The translations under genes and the position numbers were made by a program. From assembly GCA_025210295.1 (NCBI GenBank), contig JAOASC010000021.1, positions 1 to 33,004 of the forward strand: 33,004 bases of DNA, in the 5' to 3' direction. The notes beneath the pieces were generated by a model that made no database searches, was not told the origin of the DNA, and worked only from the letters and a program-made list of their open reading frames with translations. Of the stretch, positions 23,929-31,583 are shown piece by piece (within the stretch, counting starts at the first letter, position 1; every line of letters begins with the position of its first letter). The DNA is from Flavobacteriales bacterium (GTDB lineage Bacteria > Bacteroidota > Bacteroidia > Flavobacteriales_D > Parvicellaceae).

Positions 23929-24216
23929 TTATTTCTCTATAGTTTGTACCTCTTCTGGTTTTTGTAAATAATAGGTATAAAACCACATCAATGTAAACGA
24001 GGGAATAAAATCTAAACCTGGTAAAAACTCTTCTACAGCACCAAGGACACCTCCTATTACACCCTTTACTCCTCTGTACATAATGAATAAAGCAAAACCT
24101 GATATTGGAGCCCAAATAAAATCAATTACTTCACCTAAAGCTGGAATCAAATAAGAAGCCATACCTATGAGGTCAAAAATTAGCCCTACTATTAATAATA
24201 TACTTTTTTTGTTCAT
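23929..24216 (-). CDS. Small membrane protein of unknown function
   Basis: A 95-residue integral membrane protein. Hydrophobic stretches at about 6-24 (LLIVGLIFDLIGMASYLIPA), 32-47 (FIWAPISGFALFIMY), a glycine-rich GVKGVIGGVLGAVEE segment, and about 68-83 (LDFIPSFTLMWFYTYYL) suggest two to three spans. The short charged tail QKPEEVQTIEK would face the cytoplasm. The frame agrees with a proper ATG; the overlapping frame at 23888-24115 lacks this pattern and is a shadow. Two short palindromes (24233-24265) lie just upstream. I do not recognise the family. Confidence 0.75.
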   Translation of the reverse strand: MNKKSILLIVGLIFDLIGMASYLIPALGEVIDFIWAPISGFALFIMYRGVKGVIGGVLGAVEEFLPGLDFIPSFTLMWFYTYYLQKPEEVQTIEK

Positions 24217-24232
24217 TTCGTTTTTGTTTTGT

Positions 24233-24265
24233 AGCTAGTAACTAGCTGGTTGTTAGTACTAGTAC
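24233..24265 (-). promoter_or_regulatory. Two adjacent palindromes upstream of small membrane protein gene
   Basis: AGCTAGT-A-ACTAGCT (24233-24247, perfect) and GTACTAGTAC (24256-24265, perfect) are 8 bp apart and share CTAGT. They are 17 bp before the ATG of the 95-residue protein gene and downstream of the M13 peptidase stop. They may be operator half-sites for a dimeric regulator. Confidence 0.4.
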
Positions 24266-24295
24266 ATCCTCAAAGACTATTCCAAGTTCATTTTA

Positions 24296-26383
24296 CTACC
24301 AAATTTTTGCTATTTTGTCAGCAGGTTGGCGCATTGAATCTCCTTCTTGAACATCAAAAGCTTCAAAAAACTCTGGCATATTGCTTAAGGTCCCATTAAC
24401 TCTGTACTTTCCTGGAGAGTGAGGATCAGTTGAGACACGTGTAACAAGTGCGTTATCTCTAATGTTATTTTTCCAAACGTGTGCAAAAGCAATAAAGAAA
24501 CGTTGTTCAGGCGTATATCCTCCTATTGTTTGCTTTTCCTTTCCCTCTAAAGAGCGTAAATAGGCATGGTATGCAATTGTTAACCCACCAAAATCGGCGA
24601 TGTTTTCTCCTAGTGTTAATTCTCCATTTACAAATACGCCTTCTAAAACTTCATAGGCATTATATTGATCAATTAATTTCTGTGTTTTCTCATTGAATTT
24701 ATTTTTATCCTCAGGAGTCCACCAATCGTTCATTTGACCTTGCGCATCATATTTAGACCCCATATCATCAAATCCATGGGTAAACTCATGGCCTATTACT
24801 GCCCCCATTCTTGCATAATTAACGGCATCTTCATAATGCTCACTAAAGAAAGGTTTTTGCATAATTCCAGCTGGGAATACGATTTCATTAAGTAAAGGAT
24901 TATAATATGCATTGACAATATGTGGGACCATTCCCCATTCCATTTTATCAATTTCTTTTTCCAGTTTACTTAAATTTTCAGCGACATTAAAGCGGTTAGA
25001 ATTAATCACATTTTGAAAATATGAATTTCGATTAATCGTCAAAGAAGAATAATCTTTCCATTGATCGGGGAAACCTAATTTTCTTGCAAAAGCTCCTAAT
25101 TTTTCTTTGGCTTTAGCTTTTGTTTCGTTCCCCATCCAATCTAAATGGTCTATACGCTCGTCAAACACTAAAGTAATATTCTCTACCATTTGATTAATTT
25201 TAACTTTTGCATCTTCACTAAAGTTATCTTCAACAAAAGCTTGCCCCAAAGCTTCTCCAACAGCAGAATTAGTAACTGCTGCTATCCCTTGTTTCCACAT
25301 TGGTTTTGGGACTTTAGTCCCTCTCATAATTGTATTATAAAAATGAAAATTTTCCTGAGCCATTCTTGTTGTTAAAGCATCCGAAAATGAATTGACTAGC
25401 TTCCACTTTAAATACAATTTTAAATCTTCCAAAGGTTCTTCAGCTATTAACTGATCTAAACCTTCAATAAAACGTGGTTGACCAATAATTATAGTATCAA
25501 TATTGGTTATCCCTCTTTCTGACAAATAGGTATTCCATAAGAGGTTCGGATAAGAAGCATCAAATAGTCCTGAAGCTGTTTTATTGTAGTTTTCCTCTAC
25601 CTTTCTTAATTCAACAGGTCCTTTACTGATTTCTGCTAATTTTTCTTCAATGGCATAAGCAATCAAATTGGCTGGTTGTTTGGTTGTTATTGAAATGGCT
25701 GCTTCTGCAAACAAACTACTCATATACATTTGATATCCACTCCTCACTTTTTCTGAGCGTTCATCTTTTTTGAAATAGTATTCTTTATTAGGTAAACCTA
25801 AACCTCCTTGATAGACATGCAACCTGTATTTGGTATTTCTCTTAGAATCTTGGCCAACATATACTCCCCAGAAAGCCCCAACTCCTCGATCATGTAGATG
25901 TGCAACAGCTTTAATTAATCCCTCTTTCGTTGTGATTTGTTCTATATGTTCTAATTCTGGTTTAAGTAACGTAATTCCTTGTTCATTTCTCTTAACAGTA
26001 TCCATGAAAGAAGCATAATAATCTCCAATTAATTGATTGGCTGAGCCGTTTTCAAAAGTTTCACTTGAGGCCTTTTCTAAAATATTATTTAAGATATTAT
26101 TATTTCGATCAGCTAAAACATTAAAACTACTCCATCGACTTTCTTCTTCTGGAATTGGATTGTTTTTGAGCCATTCTCCACAAGCAAACTGGTAAAAATC
26201 TTGCTTAGGGTCAACAGTTGAATCAATGTATTCAAATTCTAATTCGACCCTAGAATCTTCTACACTTTTAGGAGAGGTCTCAGTTATTTCTTTATTAACT
26301 TCTTCTGTTTTATTGGTATGTGTTTTTGTTTCACAAGCAACTAATAATAAAGAGATTAAGGGGAAGTATTTTAAGCTTTTCAT
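24296..26383 (-). CDS. M13-family zinc metallopeptidase, lipoprotein
   Basis: Neprilysin/PepO-type endopeptidase of 695 residues acting on small peptides outside the inner membrane. Lipoprotein signal MKSLKYFPLISLLLVAC with the lipidated Cys17, then a charged linker and the M13 N-terminal domain (DPKQDFYQFACGEWLKNNPIPEEESRWSSF). Zinc site HEFTH (His532, Glu533, His536) in VIGHEFTHGFDD, third ligand Glu593 in GENIADFGGL, and substrate-binding NAYYNP before IVFPAGIMQKPFF. The C-terminus IAKIW lacks the usual CxxW cysteine. The frame opens at a TTG (26482), but the upstream 33 codons are lysine-rich and implausible; the ATG at 26383 directly starts the lipoprotein signal. All catalytic residues are intact. 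Confidence 0.95.
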   Translation of the reverse strand: MKSLKYFPLISLLLVACETKTHTNKTEEVNKEITETSPKSVEDSRVELEFEYIDSTVDPKQDFYQFACGEWLKNNPIPEEESRWSSFNVLADRNNNILNNILEKASSETFENGSANQLIGDYYASFMDTVKRNEQGITLLKPELEHIEQITTKEGLIKAVAHLHDRGVGAFWGVYVGQDSKRNTKYRLHVYQGGLGLPNKEYYFKKDERSEKVRSGYQMYMSSLFAEAAISITTKQPANLIAYAIEEKLAEISKGPVELRKVEENYNKTASGLFDASYPNLLWNTYLSERGITNIDTIIIGQPRFIEGLDQLIAEEPLEDLKLYLKWKLVNSFSDALTTRMAQENFHFYNTIMRGTKVPKPMWKQGIAAVTNSAVGEALGQAFVEDNFSEDAKVKINQMVENITLVFDERIDHLDWMGNETKAKAKEKLGAFARKLGFPDQWKDYSSLTINRNSYFQNVINSNRFNVAENLSKLEKEIDKMEWGMVPHIVNAYYNPLLNEIVFPAGIMQKPFFSEHYEDAVNYARMGAVIGHEFTHGFDDMGSKYDAQGQMNDWWTPEDKNKFNEKTQKLIDQYNAYEVLEGVFVNGELTLGENIADFGGLTIAYHAYLRSLEGKEKQTIGGYTPEQRFFIAFAHVWKNNIRDNALVTRVSTDPHSPGKYRVNGTLSNMPEFFEAFDVQEGDSMRQPADKIAKIW

Positions 26384-26529
26384 AAGTATATTCTGTTGTT
26401 GTCGCGAATATAAAAATTCGTTTTTAAATTTTCGAATATTCTTTTCATTCAGTATTAACAGATAACGTTTATTTATAAACAATTAAAAAGCGAGCAAACA
26501 ACTCTTAACAACTTTTAATTAAATAATGC

Positions 26530-26559
26530 TTTGTGATTGCTCCTTTAAAATTAATTTTG
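26530..26559 (+). promoter_or_regulatory. Promoter of pdxJ operon
   Basis: TTTG (26530-26533), an 18-bp spacer and TAATTTTG (26552-26559) give a near-ideal Bacteroidota promoter (TTTG, ~19 bp, TAnnTTTG). It lies 22 bp before the pdxJ ATG. It is the best promoter match in the window. Confidence 0.65.
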
Positions 26560-26581
26560 CAAGAAATTTCTAATTAAGGTC

Positions 26582-27301
26582 ATGACGAGATTAAGTGTAA
26601 ACATCAATAAAATAGCAACGCTTAGAAATGCTAGAGGAGGAAATGTTCCTAACCTTGTTGAATTCGCAAAAAAAATTGAAACATACGGAGCTGAGGGGGT
26701 AACTGTTCATCCTAGACCTGATGAAAGACATATTACTTATCAAGATGTAAGGGATTTAAAACCTATATTAACTACAGAGTTCAATATTGAGGGGAATCCA
26801 AAAGAACAAAAATTTATTGACTTAGTACTAGAAAATAAACCTGAACAAGTGACTTTAGTTCCTGATGTACAAGGACAACTAACCTCAAATCATGGTTGGG
26901 ACACTGTAAAACATCGTGAATTTTTAACTGAAATTTTAGCACTTTTTAAAGCTGAAAGGATTCGAACTTCTGTATTTGTTGACGCTATACCTTCTATGGT
27001 TGAAGGAGCTAAAGCATGTGGTAGTGATCGTATTGAATTATATACCGAATCGTATGCTTCTTTATTCCATTCGGATCCGTCCAAAGCGATTGCTCCATTT
27101 ATTACAGCAGCTCACAAAGCCAACGAAATAGGAATTGAAATAAATGCTGGTCATGACTTGGATTTAAACAACCTAAAGTTCTTTAAGGATTCTATCCCTA
27201 ATCTTAAAGAAGTCTCAATTGGCCACGCTTTAATTGCAGATGCTCTTCATTATGGTATGGAAAATACAGTACAGTTGTATTTAAGAGCTCTTAAGCATTA
27301 A
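26582..27301 (+). CDS. pdxJ: Pyridoxine 5'-phosphate synthase
   Basis: Last committed enzyme of the DXP-dependent vitamin B6 pathway: condenses 1-deoxyxylulose 5-phosphate with 3-amino-2-oxopropyl phosphate (made by PdxA) to pyridoxine phosphate. TIM barrel of 239 residues, the usual length. Signature blocks: LSVNINKIATLRNARGG (substrate loop), GVTVHPRPDERHI with His43, Arg45 and His50, EFNIEGNP with Glu70, QVTLVPD, and the INAGHDL block near 190. The phosphate-binding end SIGHALIADAL is intact. First gene of a four-gene plus-strand operon with a strong promoter; the other three genes have no known tie to B6. Confidence 0.97.
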   Translation: MTRLSVNINKIATLRNARGGNVPNLVEFAKKIETYGAEGVTVHPRPDERHITYQDVRDLKPILTTEFNIEGNPKEQKFIDLVLENKPEQVTLVPDVQGQLTSNHGWDTVKHREFLTEILALFKAERIRTSVFVDAIPSMVEGAKACGSDRIELYTESYASLFHSDPSKAIAPFITAAHKANEIGIEINAGHDLDLNNLKFFKDSIPNLKEVSIGHALIADALHYGMENTVQLYLRALKH

Positions 27302-27331
27302 TGAAGTATTCTTGACATAACTACTAAGCAA

Positions 27332-28090
27332 ATGAAATTACATTATAAAAAATATGGGGAAGGACAGCCACTTATCATTGTTCACGGTTTATTTGGGACA
27401 CTAGATAACTGGCAAACTTTAGGCAAGAAATTCGCGGAGCATTTTGAGGTTTATTTAGTTGATCAACGTAATCATGGGCATTCTCCTCATTCTGAGGATA
27501 TGAACTATCAATTAATGTCAGACGATTTACATGAATTAATTACTGATTTAGATTTATCTGATGTCATTTTAGTTGGTCACTCCATGGGAGGAAAAGCCGT
27601 GATGACTTATGCCACCCAACATCCCGAATACATTGATAAATTAGTTGTTGTAGATATTGCCCCTAAACAATACCCACTACATCACCAACAAATCTTAGCA
27701 GGATTGAACGCTATTGACCTTTCTGTTGTTAAAACCAGAAGAGCAGCAGATGCAGTACTTTCAGAATATATTTCAGATCTTGGCGTAAAACAGTTCTTAT
27801 TAAAAAATTTATATTGGGTTGAAAAAGGACAATTAGGCTGGCGAATCAATATTCCAACGCTAACCAATCACATGGATGAAATCTTAGCGGCAACACCATC
27901 GATACGAGTAGAAACTCCTACGCTTTTTATTCGTGGGGAAAAATCCAACTATATCACAGAAGATGATTATCAAAACATCTACAACCAATTTTTAGATAGT
28001 GAAATCGAAACAATTTATAATGTTGGACACTGGGTACATGCTGAAAATCCATTGGAGTTTTACCAATTATTATATGATTTTGTGCAATAA
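27332..28090 (+). CDS. Alpha/beta hydrolase, YbfF-like esterase
   Basis: Cytoplasmic esterase of 252 residues. Motifs: HGLFGTLDNW (18-27, oxyanion hole), DQRNHGHSP (44-52), nucleophile elbow GHS84MGG, Asp108 in VVVDIAP (the non-canonical acid position known from YbfF) and the catalytic His in GHWVHAENP (233 or 236). The pattern matches the YbfF group of acyl-CoA/short-chain esterases more closely than 2-succinyl-benzoate or haloalkane branches. It follows pdxJ by 30 bp, and its stop codon overlaps the next start by one base (TAATG), indicating translational coupling. Physiological substrate unknown. Confidence 0.93.
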   Translation: MKLHYKKYGEGQPLIIVHGLFGTLDNWQTLGKKFAEHFEVYLVDQRNHGHSPHSEDMNYQLMSDDLHELITDLDLSDVILVGHSMGGKAVMTYATQHPEYIDKLVVVDIAPKQYPLHHQQILAGLNAIDLSVVKTRRAADAVLSEYISDLGVKQFLLKNLYWVEKGQLGWRINIPTLTNHMDEILAATPSIRVETPTLFIRGEKSNYITEDDYQNIYNQFLDSEIETIYNVGHWVHAENPLEFYQLLYDFVQ

Positions 28091-28617
28091 TGGAAACCCT
28101 TAAAAAGTTCTGCCAACAACAAGGCTATTCCTATCATTTTAAATTGACGAAAATTTTAGCCGGGAATGGAACTTATGATTATCTTGAAAAACATTTTATT
28201 GCTTTTGTTTACAAAAAAGTTAAGCTATCAATAAGCAGTAGTTATGGTTATCAAGACCACTCTTCTATTACTTTTTCTTTTAAAACCGTTAAACCTATAC
28301 CGTCTATATCCATAGATACTTATGAAAATTTATATAGGAAGCTTGTAGGAGTCAAGACCCCATGGAAGATAAGCTGTAAAGACTTTCAACTAAAAGAATT
28401 AACCCTTGAACAACTGAATGTTAGTCGCTTAACAGAACTTGCTAACAATACATCTTTCTCACCAACAATGAGTTCTAGCAATAGCTCAAATCACTATGAA
28501 TTCAAAACATTTTATACCCTAGGAAAAGCTGAAGAGGTAGAACATTTTGAGAAAATCATTAACTTTCACAAGGCATTAATCGACCATATCATATCTAGAT
28601 ATAAACTAAAGTTATAG
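28090..28617 (+). CDS. Unknown protein in pdxJ operon
   Basis: 175 residues, no signal peptide, no membrane span, no motif I recognise. The first half is strand-like (FIAFVYKKVKLSISSSYGYQ, SITFSFKTVKPIPSISID), the middle carries WKISCKDFQLKELTLEQLN, followed by a Ser/Asn-rich stretch (PTMSSSNSSNHYE) and a C-terminal helix (EEVEHFEKIINFHKALIDHII). The start overlaps the esterase stop by one base and the stop is 2 bp before the PP-loop protein start, so it is translated in lockstep with both. This tight coupling is the main evidence that it is a real gene. Confidence 0.8.
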   Translation: METLKKFCQQQGYSYHFKLTKILAGNGTYDYLEKHFIAFVYKKVKLSISSSYGYQDHSSITFSFKTVKPIPSISIDTYENLYRKLVGVKTPWKISCKDFQLKELTLEQLNVSRLTELANNTSFSPTMSSSNSSNHYEFKTFYTLGKAEEVEHFEKIINFHKALIDHIISRYKLKL

Positions 28618-28619
28618 CA

Positions 28620-29315
28620 ATGAAAAAAGCTTATTTTAATTGGAGTTCTGGTAAAGATTCATCTTTAGCACTTTATGAAATAAAAAAGGATGCATCGCTA
28701 AGTATTGAACAACTTGTGACCTCTGTTAACTCACATTTTAATCGTGTTTCAATGCATGGTTTAAGGATCTCTTTATTACAACAACAAGCTGATGCCATTG
28801 GAATACCCTTGGATTTAATCGAACTACCTCAGAATCCATCTATGGAAGAATACAATGAGCTATTAACAGCAAAAATTAAAGACTACCAAAACAAAGGGTT
28901 TGAACATTGTATTTTTGGCGATATTTTTCTCGAAGATCTGCGAACTTACAGAGAAAACCAATTAAAACCTTACGGCATTACAACCTCCTTTCCATTATGG
29001 AAAAAAGATACTTCCTCTTTGATTAAGCGCTTCATTGCTTTAGGTTTTAAAGCTATTGTTATCTGTATTAATTCACAAAAATTAGAACACTCCTTTCTTG
29101 GAAGAGTAATTGATGAAGACTTTATCAATGATTTACCAAACGATGTTGATCCATGTGGTGAGCATGGAGAATTTCATACTTTTTGCTATGACGGTCCAAT
29201 TTTTAAACACCCTATCGTGTTTGATAAAGGAGAAGAAACTTACAGAACATATCCTATCAATGATTCAGAAACTATTGGCTATTGGTTTCTTGATTTAATT
29301 CCAGGTTCTCGTTAA
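28620..29315 (+). CDS. Dph6-like PP-loop ATPase (diphthine-ammonia ligase family)
   Basis: A 231-residue adenine-nucleotide alpha-hydrolase-like protein. The PP-loop NWSSGKDSSLAL (Ser9-Ser14) binds ATP. FGDIFLEDLRTYRE and the C-terminal DPCGEHGEFHTFCYDGPIF are diagnostic for the DUF71/Dph6 group. In eukaryotes and archaea Dph6 amidates diphthine on elongation factor 2, but bacteria lack diphthamide, so the bacterial members must have another amidation or ligase role that is not established to my knowledge. It is last in the pdxJ operon, and its stop codon overlaps that of the convergent DUF481 gene (TTAA, 29312-29315). Confidence 0.9.
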   Translation: MKKAYFNWSSGKDSSLALYEIKKDASLSIEQLVTSVNSHFNRVSMHGLRISLLQQQADAIGIPLDLIELPQNPSMEEYNELLTAKIKDYQNKGFEHCIFGDIFLEDLRTYRENQLKPYGITTSFPLWKKDTSSLIKRFIALGFKAIVICINSQKLEHSFLGRVIDEDFINDLPNDVDPCGEHGEFHTFCYDGPIFKHPIVFDKGEETYRTYPINDSETIGYWFLDLIPGSR

Positions 29316-30064
29316 AACTTATAACGCAATAACAAATACCCTGAATAGACTTGATTTGGAACTTCTAAAACTGGCGTTGAATCGTATAATAAACTATAAG
29401 TAGCAACCACGCTAAATTCTTTTGAAACTTGATAAGACAATGATGTTTCATTAGATAACCTAAAATCATTTAGTAAATTGACTTTAGGCTGATAATAATT
29501 AATCAATCGTAACTTCCACTTTTCATTCAAATCCCAATTAAAAGAGAGGTAAGAAGTCATTCTTAAAGCATGATGAAAAGTCTCAATAGTTGTTTCTTCA
29601 TATTCGTACATCCCTCCTATACTAAAATTACAATTAATCGTATCATTTCCTACAAGTTTAGCGCGGGCTCCAGCTCCTAATAAAAAACGTTGCTTAATTT
29701 TTTGTACTCCATTAAACTGGACCTGAGTAAACAACTCACTTTTTAATGTTGCATCAGTATTTAGATCTTGTATTCTTCTTAAGTGAACTCCTCCTTTGTT
29801 GATTAGGTCATCACTATTCTTTTTGATTAACTTAAAATCAGTTAAAAATAAATAGGTAACAGAGTCTTTCTTATAATTAATGGTTGATTTATTAAAAAAC
29901 TCAAAAATAGAACGTGTATTTTCCGTATATTTTATAGAGACGTCGACATTTCCTTTCCAGCCATTTTCATCAACATCTCCTCTCCTTTTTTCAACATTTA
30001 AAATCTGTCCAAAAACAACACTTGAAATCAAGGCAAAAAAGAGTGTATAAAAAAATTTAAACAT
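29312..30064 (-). CDS. DUF481 family outer membrane protein (YdiY-like)
   Basis: Exported beta-barrel protein of 250 residues. Signal peptide about 1-19 (cut at VFG-QIL). The mature chain shows the DUF481 pattern: WKGNVDVSIKYTENT, KDSVTYLFLTDFKLI, HLRRIQDLNTDATLKSELFTQVQFN and RFLLGAGARAKL, ending YLLLRYKF with a terminal Phe for barrel insertion. The function of the family is unknown, and salt- or acid-inducible expression known for YdiY need not apply. It is divergent from hutF, with a TATCTTTG box ending 4 bp before its ATG, so the mRNA may be leaderless. Convergent and overlapping by 4 bp with the Dph6-like gene. Confidence 0.87.
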   Translation of the reverse strand: MFKFFYTLFFALISSVVFGQILNVEKRRGDVDENGWKGNVDVSIKYTENTRSIFEFFNKSTINYKKDSVTYLFLTDFKLIKKNSDDLINKGGVHLRRIQDLNTDATLKSELFTQVQFNGVQKIKQRFLLGAGARAKLVGNDTINCNFSIGGMYEYEETTIETFHHALRMTSYLSFNWDLNEKWKLRLINYYQPKVNLLNDFRLSNETSLSYQVSKEFSVVATYSLLYDSTPVLEVPNQVYSGYLLLRYKF

Positions 30065-30068
30065 CTGG

Positions 30069-30076
30069 CAAAGATA
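30069..30076 (-). promoter_or_regulatory. -7 box abutting DUF481 start
   Basis: On the minus strand TATCTTTG (full match to TAnnTTTG) ends 4 bp before the ATG at 30064. If used, transcription would start at or within the start codon, giving a leaderless mRNA. Confidence 0.45.
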
Positions 30077-30118
30077 AATATTACTGCTATACCCTACTCA
30101 TAACACATACTATTTTAT

Positions 30119-30126
30119 TAAATTTG
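30119..30126 (+). promoter_or_regulatory. -7 box abutting hutF start
   Basis: TAAATTTG (full match to TAnnTTTG) ends 5 bp before the hutF ATG at 30132, mirroring the divergent DUF481 promoter 43 bp away. It implies a leaderless or near-leaderless hutF mRNA. Confidence 0.45.
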
Positions 30127-30131
30127 TTGTT

Positions 30132-31514
30132 ATGAAAATTTATAAACTTAAGGGATTACTTCAAAATGAGGGTTGGATCTCTCCAGCTTTTGTTACAGTT
30201 TCTAAAAAAGGAAAAATCAAATCAATTTCTGATACCTATAATGACGGACACCCAATTATTAATCTTAATGGGTATGCAATCCCTGGTTTTCAAAACGCAC
30301 ATTCACATGCTTTTCAATATGCCATGGCTGGATTAGCTGAAAAACATCAAATTTCTGCTCATGCCGATGATTTTTGGAGCTGGAGAGAAGCCATGTATGA
30401 TTTAGCACTTCAAGTTACCCCCGAGCAACTCGAACATATAGCTGTAATGCTTTATTCGGAAATGGTGAGACATGGCTATACTCATGTCGCTGAATTCCAC
30501 TATTTACATCATGATATTGATGGTCAACCATACCCTGATCAAGCTGAAATGGGGAAACGTTTAATCAAAGCTGCTAAACGAGCTGGTATTAACATTACTT
30601 TAATTCCTATCTTCTATCAAATGGGAGGATTTGGTGTTCCTCCAACCTCGAAACAAAAACGTTTTCTTTCTAAAACCACTGCGCAGTATATTGCACTGCT
30701 CAATGCCTCTATGGAAGCTTGTTCTATCTATAAAGGAGCTACTATTGGTATTGGGATCCATTCGTTACGTGGTGTTAAAGGAGAAGACATCATCAAAATT
30801 AGTAAGCATGAAGCTTTTAAAACTTTACCTTTTCACATCCACATTGCAGAACAGTTAAAAGAAATTGAAGATTCTATCAATTTTCAAAATAAAAGGCCTG
30901 TTGAGTGGTTGCTAGAAAATATTGAACTTAACGAACGTTTCCAACTTGTACACGCTACTCACTTAACGCCAGATGAAGTAAAAGGGATTGCCGAAACAAA
31001 AGCGAATGTAGTGCTTTGCCCTACAACCGAGGGAAACCTTGGAGATGGTATTTTTCCTTTAATTGAGTTTCAAAAACTGAATGGAAAATGGAGCATTGGT
31101 ACAGATAGCCATGTTAGTCTAAATCCTCTTGAAGAGCTTAGGTTGTTAGATTATGGTCAACGTTTAGTTTCGCATCGTAGAAATATCTTTACCTCTTCAA
31201 CTGAAGGAAACAGTGCAAATTATGCCATTCAACAAAGTTTAATTACTGGACGAAAGGCTATGGGGAATTTCAATGAAGAATATTTTAAAATAGGTGATTA
31301 TTTTAATGCCGCTGTATTTAATGCTGATTTCCCTTTAATAGCTAATTCTTCGCTTGAAAACCTAACCAATACAATCTTATATGCTACAGATAGTATTGCC
31401 CAACTAGGAACCATAACAAATGGAAAATTAATCTGTTATAAAGGCAAACACAAAAAAGCTGACAGAATAGCTCAGAATTTTCAAGACAGTATAACCACTA
31501 TTGGGAATCGATAA
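30132..31514 (+). CDS. hutF: Formimidoylglutamate deiminase
   Basis: Zinc-dependent amidohydrolase of 460 residues that converts N-formimino-L-glutamate to N-formyl-L-glutamate plus ammonia in the five-step histidine degradation route. Metal and catalytic blocks: PGFQNAHSHAFQ (His57, His59), HIHIAEQ (third His), a VHATHL segment with the fourth His, and IGTDSHVSLNP with the catalytic Asp. DDFWSWREAMY and FHYLHHD are typical of HutF rather than of guanine deaminase or 5-methylthioadenosine deaminase. The gene stands alone; no hutH, hutU, hutI or hutG is in the window. A second possible start was not seen. Cytoplasmic. Confidence 0.93.
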   Translation: MKIYKLKGLLQNEGWISPAFVTVSKKGKIKSISDTYNDGHPIINLNGYAIPGFQNAHSHAFQYAMAGLAEKHQISAHADDFWSWREAMYDLALQVTPEQLEHIAVMLYSEMVRHGYTHVAEFHYLHHDIDGQPYPDQAEMGKRLIKAAKRAGINITLIPIFYQMGGFGVPPTSKQKRFLSKTTAQYIALLNASMEACSIYKGATIGIGIHSLRGVKGEDIIKISKHEAFKTLPFHIHIAEQLKEIEDSINFQNKRPVEWLLENIELNERFQLVHATHLTPDEVKGIAETKANVVLCPTTEGNLGDGIFPLIEFQKLNGKWSIGTDSHVSLNPLEELRLLDYGQRLVSHRRNIFTSSTEGNSANYAIQQSLITGRKAMGNFNEEYFKIGDYFNAAVFNADFPLIANSSLENLTNTILYATDSIAQLGTITNGKLICYKGKHKKADRIAQNFQDSITTIGNR

Positions 31515-31583
31515 ATTTGTTTTTTTTTCTTTTTTTTAGCAACTTTATAGAAATCTACCGTCATTAAATAAAGTGCGACCAAC

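Noticed and set aside
23888..24115. 75-residue minus-strand frame overlapping the small membrane protein
   Set aside because: Basic, cysteine-rich translation without hydrophobic pattern; a shadow of the better frame 23929-24216.
26384..26482. TTG-initiated 33-codon extension of the M13 peptidase
   Set aside because: It would bury the lipoprotein signal peptide behind a lysine-rich stretch; the ATG at 26383 is the natural start.
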